Source: Okapia johnstoni (Eukaryota; Chordata; Mammalia; Artiodactyla; Giraffidae). From it: 64,000 nucleotides of DNA. This document shows, one piece after another, positions 44,236 to 55,402 of the stretch (position 1 is its first letter; the number at the start of each line of letters is the position of its first letter). The stretch is from positions 49,606,001 through 49,670,000 of the forward strand of contig CM044312.1 of the NCBI GenBank assembly GCA_024291935.2, written 5' to 3'. The position numbers and the translations under genes are program-made. The notes under the pieces are model-generated. The model searched no databases and was not told the DNA's origin. It was given only the letters and a program-made list of their open reading frames with translations.

Positions 44236-45169
44236 CAATATTGAAATTATTATATAAAAGGCCCAAATGCTGGTCCCAAACACACTGGGGACCAGGCCAT
44301 AGATTTGGCTGCTCAGTTAGCAAATTGGGTTTGGAGATTCAGCTTTTCAACCAGTAGAAAAAGCCTAATTCAAACTACTGGGTAGTTGAGGGGGCTCAGT
44401 CTTTTACCTGCACAATACAAATGCTGTTTAAACTCCAAATAACATATTTGAAACAACTTTCCTATTGTTTAAGTAAGTTACTCCACTGATTTACAATTTG
44501 GCTAAAAAATGCACATTTATTTGATTTTGTAAGCCCTAAGTGAAGTTATTAGGTTTTATAGAAACCATGTGATACTTTTTAAAGCTTGCAGAATAAAGTA
44601 AGGATCATAATTACTACCACAGGTCTAGAACAATGCTTTGATAAATTAGACACCTGCTTTTAAATTCATAAAATTTGTGGCACCAAATACATGTATATTT
44701 ACATTTCTGTCTCCCAGAAGCATATGTAATATCTTAAAGGAAATGTATTTTAAAAGTTAAGATTCAAAGGAATATAAAGAGGAATTTCAATTTAAACAGG
44801 AATATGTATATTGTTTCTGAGCTTCCTAGAAACCAAAGCAGAAAGGGAAACATGGAAAAATGCATATTTTTCATTATCAAAACAGAAGAAAGCACATTTT
44901 CAGGGAGAAAAAGTATTCACTAAGACACAAATTCTGAAAGTAATTTAATATAGACTTCACTTCTGAAAGAAGGAAGGAATGATTTAATGTGTTTGTAATG
45001 GAGTGGATTATGCTACAGTTTAAGAACTGTAATAAAATGCACTCTTTCCTTTAAACCTAGAATGGGGGAAGCATTCCTACCAAGGCACTGTTAGTTGAAA
45101 ATCTGAGAACTACTACACCCTGATGCACAGATCTGGGTTCAGAATGCAGCACTGATTAGTCTATTTGGT
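44236..45169. other. No gene recognised
   Basis: AT-rich single-copy-looking DNA. Confidence 0.5.
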
Positions 45170-45290
45170 TATGTATTCATGAGGCAAACATTTGTTGTTT
45201 ACCTGATTTGTTCCATTCATGTTTCTAGGGCTGGAATTGAGTTACAAAAAGAAAAAAGAATCCCTGCCCACAGTTCAAATTAAAATGATT
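45170..45290 (-). repeat. L2 3' relic
   Basis: 'ggcaaacatttgttgtttac' and 'gaatccctgcccacag' fit the reverse L2 3' end. Confidence 0.5.
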
Positions 45291-45363
45291 CCAGCACATT
45301 AATATGAGATTTTATAGTTTTAACTGTTTCCATGATGTATGATGGATGACTTACAGGTTAGTC

Positions 45364-46673
45364 AACTTCAGTTTAGTTCAGTTGCTCAGTCGTGTCTGAC
45401 TCTTTGCGACCCCATGAATTGCAGCATGCCAGGCCTCCCTGTCCATCACCAACTCCCGGAGTTTACCCAAACTCATGTCCATTGAGTCGGTGATGCCATC
45501 CAGCCATCTCATCCTCTGTCGTCCCCTTCTCCTCCTGCCCCCAATCCTTCCCAGCATCAGGGTCTTTTCCAACAAGTCAACTCTTCGCATGAGGTGGCCA
45601 AAGTATTGGAGTTTCAGCTTCAACATCAGTCCTTCCAGTGAACACCCAGGACTGATCCCCTTTAGGATGGACTGGTTGGATCTCCTTGCAGTCCAAGGGA
45701 CTCTCAAGAGTCTTCTCCAACACCACAGTTCAAAAGCATCAATTCTTCGGCACTCAGCTTCCTTCACTGTCCAACTCTCACATCCATACATGACTACTGG
45801 AAAAACCATAGCCTTGACTAGACGGACCTTTGTTGGCAAAGTAATGTCTCTGCTTTTAAATATGCTGTCTAGGTTGGTCATAAATTTCCTTCCAAGGAGT
45901 AAGTGTCTTTTAATTTCATGGCTGCAATCACCATCTGCAGTGATTTTGGAGCCCCCCACAATAAAGTCTGACACTATTTCCACTGTTTCTCCATCTACTT
46001 CCCATGAAGCGATGGGACCAGATGCCATGATCTTAGTTTTCTGAATGTTGAGCTTTAAGCCAACTTTTTCACTCTCCTCTTTCACTTTTATCAAGAGGTT
46101 TTTTAGTTCCTCTTCTCTTTCTGCCATAAGGGTGGTGTCATCTGCATATCTGAGGTTATTGATATTTCTTCCAGCAATCTTGATTCCAGCTTGTGTTTCT
46201 TCCAGCTCAGCGTTTCTCAGGATGTACTCTACATATAAGTTAAGTAAGCAGGGTGACAATATACAGCCTTGACATACTCCTTTTCCTATTTGGAACCAGT
46301 CTCTTGTTCCAACAGACTGTTGTTTTAACTACTGCGTCCTGATCTGCATACAGGTTTCTCAAGAGACAAGTCAGGTGGTCTGGTATTCCCATCTCTTTCA
46401 GAATTTTCCACAGTTTATTGTAATCCACACAGTCAAAGGCTTTGGCATAGTCAATAAAGCAGAAATAGATGTTTTTCTGGAACTCTCTTGCTTTTTCGAT
46501 GACCCAGTGGATGTTGGCAATTTGATCTCTGGTTCCTCTGCCTTTTCTAAAACCAGCTTGAACATCTGGAAGTTCATGGTTCACGTAGTGCTGAAGCCTG
46601 GCTTGGAAAATCTTGAGCATTACTTTACTAGCGTGTGAGATGAGTGCAGTTGTGAGGTAGTTTGAGCATTCTT
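45364..46673 (-). mobile_element. BovB LINE, 5'-truncated, about 1.3 kb, well kept
   Basis: Minus orientation with the 'cagttcagtt'-type tail at 45367. It is truncated at 46673 within the AKECSNY segment of the polyprotein. Its relatively long open frames suggest a younger copy than the others. Confidence 0.95.
45378..46259 (-). pseudogene. BovB reverse transcriptase C-terminal frame
   Basis: A 293-codon open frame. It covers the end of the RT domain with an intact [12 protein letters not shown] box and the C-terminal region through [14 protein letters not shown] and [12 protein letters not shown] to the expected end. The N-terminal RT (FIDYAKAFDCVD) lies in a second frame, 46240-46713, separated by a frameshift near 46260. 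The endonuclease is missing altogether, so no active protein can be made. Confidence 0.92.
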
Positions 46674-47343
46674 TAATCAACTTACGTGATGCTTTATGAA
46701 AAAATGTTTTCATACATTATTATAACCTAAGTATCCTTATTGGGATGTTCCAGGTATAACTTTACATTCAGATTTAGACTGATATTCCTGGTTACAGAGT
46801 CTTGATATATCATGAAATTATTGTTTGTGTGTACATTTTTCCACTAGAAAGGATATGCTTGAGAGCCTACTTCAGAACTTAGTAAGACAATATGCTAGTT
46901 AATGTCACAGGTGACCTTAACATACCTTCATATGTTTAAGACTTGAATGTTATACTGAGTGACACTTGGTTTAATGAACATCTTACTTTTCTTCACACTC
47001 ATGAAGTATGGCAGGACTTTTGGCAAATAGTAAGATCCTTGTGCGAGGCACTGTTAGGAAATATTAATAATTGGTCAGTGATAACCACTTGTCGGTATCT
47101 CAAGGTGAAGATTGCTAGTCATATGGTCCACTCAGACTCTCAGGCCCTTTTTTCTCCTTCCTCGGCATGCCTATTATGCACAATGGGTGAAGAATCCTGC
47201 TTCTTTTCCAGTTAATTAACCCACAAGCTAATGATACTGTTCCATATTTGGTTAATTCAGAGCAACCTCCACCTGTCTGCCTCCTGTCTATAAGAAGGAA
47301 GTAACTGCACACATCCACCAGTCCAGGCAGGCAATGTGCTAGG
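46674..47343. other. No gene recognised
   Basis: A 90-codon frame at 46943-47215 has no recognisable content. Confidence 0.5.
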
Positions 47344-47460
47344 TGGGGTGACCATCTCAACCTAGCTTGCCCATGACTTTCTTGGTTTTAGTGCTGAAAG
47401 TCCCAAGTCCTGGTAACCACCTCATACCTAGGCAAACAGGACCAGGATTGGTTACCCCAA
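47344..47460. mobile_element. Small palindromic DNA transposon (hAT-like)
   Basis: About 117 bases that are nearly self-complementary: the ends 'tggggtgacca' (47344) and 'tggttacccca' (ending 47459) pair at 10 of 11 positions, and the interior pairs imperfectly. Possible 8-base target duplications 'gtgctagg' / 'gtgcaggg' fit the hAT superfamily. Family not assigned. Confidence 0.5.
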
Positions 47461-47744
47461 GTGCAGGGAACCATCTGGACAAACAAAAAGACAACAGATG
47501 AGCATCCCCATCACTGAGTAAGGGGGCATAGGTAACACTGGTGCCTTGGTTTGGATTCCCCCAAGAGTCTGTTAGTAGCAGAGAAGAATTAGGATATAGA
47601 GAAGCTGTTTGGAGCTGCAGGGCCATAACGGTGGATCATTGGAATGAGATGTAACGTTGGCCAGCCATGGAGAAGAAAAGGAAACAGGCGGCCCAGTTCG
47701 GCTTGTGTCTTTAAAGTCAATCCATCCTGGTCAGGGAACTCGTG

Positions 47745-47862
47745 TTCGTACATGGGGAACTCGTTTACACCCACGGCTGATTCATGTGAATGTATGGCAA
47801 AAACCACCACAATATTTTAAAGTAATTAGCCTCCAATTAAAACAAACAAAAAATTATAAAGT
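47745..47862 (+). mobile_element. L1 3' end fragment
   Basis: 'ctgattcatgtgaatgtatg', 'caaaaaccaccacaatattt' and 'gtaattagcctccaattaaa' are the ruminant L1 3' terminus on the plus strand, followed by an A-rich tail. Confidence 0.88.
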
Positions 47863-48149
47863 CGATCCAGTGTCTTTGAGTGTGGCTATGAGGCTGCTGG
47901 GACAGTTCTCTGTATTCTTCAGTTCCCATATGCAACCTTATAAGAAATCCAGTTAATGGAAAAAATCTGGGTGTCCCTGTCTACTTGACTAGCACATATT
48001 TTATATATTTGAAATTGCTTCTTACTTTTCTAATTCAAGCTAAAATATTTAAATTCCATTCATATTTTTTATTTTTACAAATTTTTTGACTAGGTCTCAT
48101 TTGCCATGTTCTTTCTCATTCCATTGTTTTGCCTTTTAGAATTGGTTTA

Positions 48150-48260
48150 TTTATTTAATTTTTTTCACCTTTGTTGATGTATAATTGTCAGATAAAATTG
48201 TAAGGTATTTAAAGTGTAAGGTGTGATTATTTTATATAAGTATAAATTGTGTATTTTTAC
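48150..48260 (-). mobile_element. Old L1 3' fragment
   Basis: 'gttgatgtataattgtcag' and 'ggtatttaaagtgtaagg' recall an old L1 3' region in reverse. Confidence 0.45.
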
Positions 48261-48354
48261 AACTTTAATAATAATTTTATTCAAAATATAAAGACTCATA
48301 GATTTAATTTACCCTTTTCAAGTCCTCCTGCCTAATAGCCCTTGGGTAAAGGGG

Positions 48355-48485
48355 GTGGAAGAGTGTTGGATTTAGGGAAAGATACAGATTTAAATTATGG
48401 CCCTGAAATTTGCTGTAGATGTGCTCAGGGGCAAGTTACTCAATATCTCTGAATCTTAAATAGGGATGATAATTATTGTTAACAA
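48355..48485 (+). repeat. MIR relic
   Basis: 'ggggcaagttactcaatatc' and 'tctgaatcttaaatagggat' follow MIR order. Confidence 0.65.
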
Positions 48486-48498
48486 TAATTTTATCATC
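48465..48498. repeat. Near-perfect AT-rich palindrome
   Basis: The central 20 bases (48471-48490) are a perfect palindrome, AATTATTGTT and its complement. The symmetry extends to GATGAT/ATCATC on the outside with two extra T. It lies at the end of a MIR. Confidence 0.9.
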
Positions 48499-49109
48499 AT
48501 TATTGTTATTACCCCACAAGAAATAAGACTGTGAAATCCTTTCTTTGCACCCATCCCTGACTCCACATACAGTCTATAAAAGGTTGAGGTTTGTCATATT
48601 AAAAAAATGAGATCTAATAGTAAGAAGAAAAGAATAAGAGCCAAAAGCATGCTAAAGGGAGAAGAGATAAGTTAAGAAAGCCCATTATAATTAAGCTAAG
48701 ACCTTACTGGTGAGCTTCTTGGAAACAAAGGCGAAACATCATAGTCATATCCTAATCCAAGAAAATAAAATATAAAATAAATAAAATCTTGTAAAGTAAT
48801 AAATATCATTTTAATTATAATATGAATTATTACAGAATTCTGTCTATCAGAGACTGTGAAATGCACAGTAGAAATTTTATCATAGATAGAAGAGAGCTTC
48901 TGTGTCCTACTTCTTCTACTGACTGCAAATTAAAAGCAATGAATGTAGGATTGTGTTGAAGGTTCCTTGAAGGTATTCTGTAGAGAGCTGAGAGAAGACA
49001 GTCCAGACATCTGTTTGCAAATAAAATGAAGAAATTCATCACTACAACCTAAAGTAATTAGAGAAATTTGTTTGCTTTATGTCCTTTCTCTAATCATTTT
49101 CCAGTGTGA
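48499..49109. other. No gene recognised
   Basis: AT-rich single-copy-looking DNA. Confidence 0.5.
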
Positions 49110-49675
49110 GTTCACATGGTTTACCTTGATATTACATCAGCTTTTTAACTGGTCTCCTTGGCTCCAGTCTTGCCCATCTTGACTCCTTTCTGCCCGTCTT
49201 GACTCTATATTGCAGCCCCGGCAGTATTTCTGAAACTTTCATTGTGTTACTCCCTGGCTTTAAGTTATTTCCATAATCTATTCCTAAATTATTTCAATTT
49301 CTCAAATATATCATATATGTGCCCTCTGTACTTTCTTCTTTGTCTGGAATAACCATCTCTGTTAACAAACTCCATTCCTCCCCACCCCTCAGGTTGCTAA
49401 TACTCATCCACTAGAAGTCGGATCAGACATGGCCACTTCTACCCTGACATCCTCAATCTCCTTTTCCTGAATTAGTTTCCCCTTCTCTGTGTTCCTCAGC
49501 ACACCACTACATACTATTGTTACTCTGTGTTTACTTACCTAGACCTCCCATTAGACTGAAGATGTGTAAGTCTGGAATATCATTGTCAGAATTTCAGTGA
49601 GCTTTCAGTGTTAGCAGGGCCCTGGCACATCGTAGAGGCCTCATACTTATACGATAAAGAAATGAATGCATGACC
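49110..49675 (+). repeat. L2 LINE, long 3' relic
   Basis: L2 order is clear: 'aactggtctccttggctcc', 'tgtgttactccctggcttta', 'tgtctggaataaccatctc', 'agggccctggcacatcg' and the 3' end at about 49670. Plus strand. Confidence 0.85.
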
Positions 49676-50001
49676 TGATAGAGGCTTTCAAACCAACAGT
49701 CATTGTCAAGGTCATAGCCAATGGACATTTTCCCAAACTGGGTCTCATGAAACACTGCTTCTGAGAAATATCAATAAGAGTCCTGGACTAAAGACTTCTA
49801 TGATTAAGAATGTAGAAAATGTTATATATTTTATCTCTCAAAAATTCACCATTTTTATTAGAATATTAAAGTTTATGTTATATTTTTCAATTAATACATT
49901 TTACTATTTATGTTTCTTCTACTTTGGGGGGTATTTTGTGCGTGTGCACACAGTACCTGCTGGAACTAATCCCAGGCAACAACATTAGTTGCACTATAGG
50001 A
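49676..50001. other. No gene recognised
   Basis: AT-rich sequence before the L1 insertion. Confidence 0.5.
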
Positions 50002-51455
50002 TTTTTTTTTTCAGTTATATATACATTTTTTTTTTATTTTAGTTGGGGGCTAATTACTTTACAATATTGTAGTAGTTTTTGCCATACATTGACATGAATC
50101 AGCCATGGGTTCACATGTGCTCCCCCTCCCGAACCCTCCTCCCACCTCCCTCCCCTTCCCATCCCTCTGGGTCATCCCAACGCTCCATCCCTGAGCATCC
50201 GTCCCATGCATAGAACATGCAATGGTGTTCCGCTTCACATATGACAATATACATGTTTCAATGTTATTGTCCCAGAACGTCCCACCCTCACCTTCTCCCT
50301 CAGAGTCCACAGGACTGTTCTATGCATCTGTGTCTCTTCTTCTGTCTCACATATAGGGTTACCATTACCATCTTTCAAATTCCATATACATGCATTAGTA
50401 TACTGTATTGGTGCTTTTCTTTCTGGCTCACTTCACTCTGTATAATGGGCTCCAGTTTCATCCATCTCAATAGAACCAATTCAAATGTATTTTTTTTAAT
50501 GGCCGAGTAATATTCCATTGTGTATATGTACCACAGCTTCCTTATCCATTCGTCTGCCGATGGACATCTAGGTTGCTTCCATGTCCTGGCTATTGTAAAC
50601 AGTGCTGCGATGAACATTGGGGTACACGCGTCTCTTTCAATTCTGGTTTCCTCGGTGTGTATGCCTAGCAGTGGGATTTCTGGGTCATATGGCAGTTCTA
50701 TTCCCAGTTTTTTAAGGAATCTCCACACTGTTCTCCATAGTGGCTGTACTAGTTTGCATTCCCACCAACAGTGTAAGAGGGTTCCCTTTTCTCCACACCC
50801 TCTCCAGCATTTATTGCTTGTAGACTTTTGGATAGCAGCCATTCTGACTGGTGTGTAATGGTACCTCATTGTGGTTTTGATTTGCATTTCTCTAATAATG
50901 AGTGATGTTGAGCATCTTTTCATGTGTTTGTTAGCCATCTGTATGTCTTCTTTGGAGAAATGTCTGTTTAGTTCTTTGGCCCATTTTTTGATTGGGTCGT
51001 TTATTTTTCTGGAATTCAGCTGCAGGAGTTGCTTGTATATTTTTGAGATTAATTGTTTGTCTGTTGCTTCATTTGCTATTATTTTCTCCCATTCTGAAGG
51101 CTGTCTTTTCACCTTGCTTATAGTTTCCTTTGTTGTGCAAAAGCTTTTAATTTTAATTAGGTCCCATTTGTTTATTTTTGCTTTTATTTCCAATATTCTG
51201 GGGGGTGGGTCATGGAGGATCCTGCTGTGATTTATGTCGGAGAGTGTTTTGCCTATGTTTTCCTCTAGGAGTTTTATAGTTTCTGGTCTTACATTTAGAT
51301 CTTTAATCCATTTTGAGTTTATTTTTATGTATGGTGTTAGGAAGTGTTCTAGTTTCATTCTTTTACAAGTGGTTGACCAGTTTTCCCAGCACCACTTGTT
51401 AAAGAGATTGTCTTTTCTCCATTGTATACTCTTGCCTCCTTTGTCGAATTTACTT
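50002..51455 (-). mobile_element. Ruminant L1, 5'-truncated, young
   Basis: Minus orientation: compound poly-T tail at 50002-50040, then the 3' untranslated region with its C-rich stretch (50120-50160), then the ORF2 C-terminal part. It is truncated at about 51455, just inside the segment that encodes the F-D-K-G-G-like residues. The body shows little decay. I could not find a clear target-site duplication. Confidence 0.95.
50375..51455 (-). pseudogene. L1 ORF2 protein C-terminal part, frame intact
   Basis: L1 ORF2 protein carries an endonuclease, an RT and a cysteine-rich end that acts in L1 reverse transcription in the nucleus. Only the region after the RT core is here. From the first methionine (51358) the frame runs 327 codons to the normal stop, and it is open upstream to the truncation. 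The cysteine-rich motif C184-x3-C188-x7-H196-x4-C201 is complete. [17 protein letters not shown] and [13 protein letters not shown] family blocks are present. With the endonuclease and RT missing it has no mobility. Confidence 0.93.
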
Positions 51456-52330
51456 TAAGTTAAGAAATGAAGCAGGGATGTGTTTGTCTCCATGATTACT
51501 TATGTCATTTTGTAAAGTTGAGCCAATGCGGTAAGACCTAAAAGGAAAAAGGAAGGAAGGAAAAAAGAAGCAGCAACAGTACAGCAAGATAAAATGACTA
51601 TTTTGTAGATAATACGAATCAACTTCAGAAATACAAGAAAATTAACTGGGGAAGTCTATTCAATAACAAGAAGTATAAGTGAGGTTAAGAAAGAAATATA
51701 TTAAAAAATGACAATATGTACTACTTAAATGGAATGGACTAGAGGAGCCTGGCAGAACACAGTCCTTGGGGTTGCAAAGAGTTGGACACGGCTAAGTGAT
51801 TGACGCTTGCAACTTGCAGCTACATAAATAGTAGTGATAAACTCAGGAAATATTATGCACAAAGAAGAGTCCTCACTAACAAATATAACAAAGTATAATG
51901 AACTAGGAATAAAACTCACATAAATATATATGATTTAAATAGTGCAAATTAATAGACAATCCATAAGTCAAGAGATCTACTCTATCTCTGAATGAAATCA
52001 TTCAGTGTTGTAGAACATACCAAGATATTGATTGAACATAATGCTATTTAAAAATCTCAATTTGGAACTTGATATAATGTTTCTAAAGTTCAGCTGGAAG
52101 ATAAATGGGTAAAAATAGTCCAAAGTGTAATTAAAAGCAATTAGGGGAAACCAGCAACGTTAGTTATTTAAATATATTAAAAGTTCTAAGTCTCAACCTT
52201 ACTGTACCATGCAAGAATAATTCAAAAGACACTAGAATAGTTCAAACGTATAATTCAAAAGATGCTATAAAACTAAAAGTGATTTTATACCTAAAGACAA
52301 TGTAAAATAAAGTAGAATCATACATAAATG
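51456..52330 (+). mobile_element. Old L1/HAL1-like ORF2 relic
   Basis: 'aagcagggatgtgtttgtct' and 'gaactaggaataaaactcac' recall the RT part of old L1/HAL1 elements on the plus strand, in consistent order. Strongly decayed; a BovA fragment interrupts it at 51732. Confidence 0.45.
51732..51812 (+). mobile_element. BovA-type SINE fragment
   Basis: 'gaggagcctggcagaacaca' and 'ggttgcaaagagttggacac' are part of a BovA monomer. Confidence 0.8.
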
Positions 52331-52489
52331 TAGGATTGGGTGATGTTGTTGCAGAAATTGGATAACAATTTTAAAATTAAATTTAGTTCCTCATTTCATA
52401 CTATATACAATTTCCAGATGGAGTAAGGATTTAAATGGAAAAAAACAAAACACAGGAGAACCAAGAGAAAATCAAGAAAGTTTGTTTGC

Positions 52490-52704
52490 TTTTTAATTAA
52501 TAGTTGCTATTTTTTAGAGTTTTTTAAGTTTACAGAAAAATTGCACAGAAAGTACAGGGTTTCTATATGCCCCTCCCCATTCTTCCTCTCACGGTTGCTC
52601 CTATTCAAAGCATCTTGCATTGGTACATTTGTCATCATTGATGAACCCATATTGGTACATTATTGTTAACTAAGTCCATATGGAGTTTATATTAGGGCTC
52701 ACTC
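52490..52704 (-). mobile_element. Old L1 3' end, first part
   Basis: 'attttttagagttttttaag', 'gcacagaaagtacagggttt' and 'ggtacatttgtcatcattga' match an old L1 3' region in reverse. Continues after the BOV-A2 insertion. Confidence 0.75.
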
Positions 52705-52716
52705 TTTGTGTTGTAT

Positions 52717-52962
52717 GCTGTTGCTGCTGCTAAGTCGCTTCAGTCGTGTCTGACTCTGTGCGACCCCATAGACGGCAGCACACCGGGCTCCCCCCGTCCC
52801 TGGGATTCTCCAGGCCAGAACACTGGAGTGTGTTGCCATTTCCTTCTCCAATGCATGAAAGTGAAAAGTGAAAGCGAAGTCACTCAGTCGTGTCTGACTC
52901 TTAGCGACCCCATGGACTGGAGCCTACCAGGCTCCTCCGTCCATGGGATTTTTCCAGGCAAG
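52717..52962 (-). mobile_element. BOV-A2 SINE with clean target-site duplication
   Basis: Two BovA monomers in minus orientation, lacking the last bases of the outer end. The 12-base 'tttgtgttgtat' flanks it at 52705-52716 and 52963-52974. Inserted into the old L1. Confidence 0.96.
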
Positions 52963-52974
52963 TTTGTGTTGTAT

Positions 52975-53374
52975 AGTTATTAGGATTTTGACAAATGCTT
53001 TAAGCCATGTATCCACCATTATAGTAGAATACAGGTAGTCTCACAAAAATTCTTGTAAGCTGCACCTGTTCATCCCTCTTGATCCCCTGGAAACCACTGA
53101 ATGAATTTTTTTTTTTTTTTTACTACCTATATAGTATTGGCTTTTCCCAGAGTGTCAGTTAGTTGAAATTACACAGTATGGAGCCTTTTCAGACTGACTT
53201 CTTTCATTTAACAATATAAATTTAAGGTTTTTCCAAGTCTTTTCATGATTTAAAAGCCCATTTCTTCTTACCACTAAAGCATATTCCATTGCATGGTTGT
53301 ACCATAGTTTATTTCTCCACTTACCTATTGATGGACTAGATATTTTCAAAGGAATGTTTGTCTTATTCATTAAA
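52975..53374 (-). mobile_element. Old L1, second part with ORF2 end
   Basis: Resumes after the SINE. On the minus strand 53155-53370 encodes a worn ORF2 C-terminus (IGKWRNKLWYNHAMEYA-like). A T run of about 17 bases at 53107-53123 is an internal addition. Confidence 0.8.
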
Positions 53375-53680
53375 AATAAAACACAGCATTTATTGAGAAG
53401 CTAGCACGGGCCAAGCCTTTTTCTTGAGTCTTGGGATTTATCAATGAACAAAATGTGCAATGGTCTTTGTTTTTGGGAAGATTCTATAAACATGGGAGGA
53501 GACAAACACACAGAAAACAAAGAAGAAAAACAATAGATAGATAAATTTTAACATATAGAAGAATGTGGTAATTGCTATGACAAAGTATAAAAGAGTAAAA
53601 GGAATTGGGAGTTGGGGTGCTGATGAGGGCAGGAAGCTGGTGGCAATTGTGAATAGGGTGTCAGAGCCCCACAAAAAGAT
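53375..53680 (-). repeat. L2 3' relic
   Basis: 'catttattgagaagctagc', 'tttatcaatgaacaaaatgt' and 'aattgctatgacaaag' follow the reverse L2 order. Confidence 0.65.
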
Positions 53681-53689
53681 GATGATAAA

Positions 53690-54330
53690 ACCCAGAGTTG
53701 GGGGAGGTCAATATAAACAGATGGTCTGTAAATGTAAAAATGTTAAACTTACTATTAATAAAAATGGCAGATTTAAGCAATGTTATAATATTTCACTTAT
53801 TAAATTTGCAAGAGCTTTAAAAAGTACAGGGTCAGTTATGTTGAGATTTCACACAGTAGGAAGAAGTATTAACTTCTATAATCTTATTGATTATAGGAAA
53901 TGGTGCAACATGGAATATGGAGTCTTAACAATGTTCAAACATAGTCATCCTACATCTACAAATGCATTGTAAAAAAGTAATCAGGATGCTAAAAAAATTG
54001 GTGTAAAAGTTATTTAATTCTAATTTTAAATTTGGAAATAGCTACAATTTCTATAATGGAGACAAAATTAAAAATTATTATGGTACATTCAATTAATGTA
54101 ATGCTATGCCATCTTTAAACATAATGAAATCATTTTTGAAGAATGTTTAATGATTTGGGAAAGTGCTTATGCATAGAAAATGTTCCAAAAGAAATATACC
54201 AAATGTTAGCAGTAGTTATAAACCTCGGGTGATGGGATTATGGATGCTTAAAAATAACTCCTTTTTGATATTTATGTATAATGCATTATAAAATCATGCA
54301 TAATACATATATGTTATAAAATACATTATT
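53690..54330 (+). mobile_element. Old L1 3' region (probable)
   Basis: 'gaagaatgtttaatgatttg', 'gaaatataccaaatgttagc' and 'cctcgggtgatgggattatg' follow an old L1 3' end on the plus strand. A 135-codon frame (53565-53972) is not a host gene. Confidence 0.5.
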
Positions 54331-54559
54331 AAAAATGAAAATTACAGAAAAGTGAAAAAAATCAAAATGGTTTTGGCTTATTTCTCCTAATTCTATTTGT
54401 TGTTTTACTTTCTTCTTCTTGGACTAATTATCGCTTGTCCTTTTACTTTGTTCCTTCCTTGTCCCTCTCTTCTTGCTTCTATCTCCTCCTCCAGCTTCTG
54501 CTGCTGCTTCTAATGTTCGTAGGTCAAGAGGTTTTCACATATTTTATTCCCTGCCAGCT

Positions 54560-54990
54560 TACACTCCTGAAAGGCAGCTCTAATTTTACCCATTCTCTTC
54601 ACCCTCACCAGCACTTTACATATAACTTAACTTTCCTGTTTTTGCTATTTGGATCAATGAAGCGTTATGTCTTGCTTTGAACTGCATTTCTCTGATTTTT
54701 AGTGACACTGAACTTCTTTTTGTGTTCATAGTTATTTGGGCTTCCCTTTCTGTGAATTCAGTTTCCAGATCATTTGCCCATTTTCTGGGTGGGTTGTTCA
54801 TTCACTTACTCCTTCCTCCCTCCCTCCTCCCCTCCCTCCCATCCTTCCTTCCTTCTTCCTTGCCAATTTGGAGGCATTCCTTACTGTTCTGGATGGCAAT
54901 CTCTTATACAATTAAACAGTTCAAATATTTTCTCTCAGTTTATGACTTTCCTGTGAACTTTGCTATGCTATTCTCTTTAGAGGAAATTCT
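54560..54990 (-). mobile_element. Old L1 ORF2 relic
   Basis: The minus strand encodes 'NNPPRKWANDLETEFTE' and 'SVSLKIREMQ' (54616-54801), homologous to the post-RT region of L1 ORF2. A pyrimidine repeat at 54809-54861 interrupts it. Confidence 0.8.
54809..54861. repeat. Pyrimidine simple repeat (CCTCC / CTTCC)
   Basis: An almost pure CT tract with mixed 4-5-base units. Confidence 0.9.
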
Positions 54991-55371
54991 TGAATATTGA
55001 TCCAACAATCTTTACCTGACTCATCAATATTTCCATGTAGACTACCACTTAGATCATCAGTTGATCTTTGCATTTTTGTATCCATCATTTTTTCTCTCCA
55101 TTTCCATTTTTGTCATTTCCCTCTTTGTTCTATAATGAATTCTCAAGTTTGTCCTCTATATTACTTATTCAGTATGTCAATGCCAATTCTGCTATTTCTG
55201 CTTTAAGCAAGGGCTTCATTCTGCATTTTGAAAATTTCCTTTCTATATAGCCATGCCTTAGTTTAGTAAACCCTACTTTCTTCTCATCTTATTCCTTACA
55301 GTTCTATTTTATCACTAACCTTCTTTTTCCATTTCATCACATCATCTATTGAAATAAAGCAATTCATATAC

Positions 55372-55402
<31 letters not shown>

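Noticed and set aside
45475..46044. The 189-codon plus-strand frame, and similar frames opposite other BovB copies.
   Set aside because: These are mirror frames on the strand opposite the BovB polyprotein, kept open by its codon composition.
50520..51230. Plus-strand frames of 112-119 codons with hydrophobic stretches that look like membrane proteins.
   Set aside because: They are antisense to L1 ORF2. The hydrophobic look comes from T-rich complements of A-rich codons.
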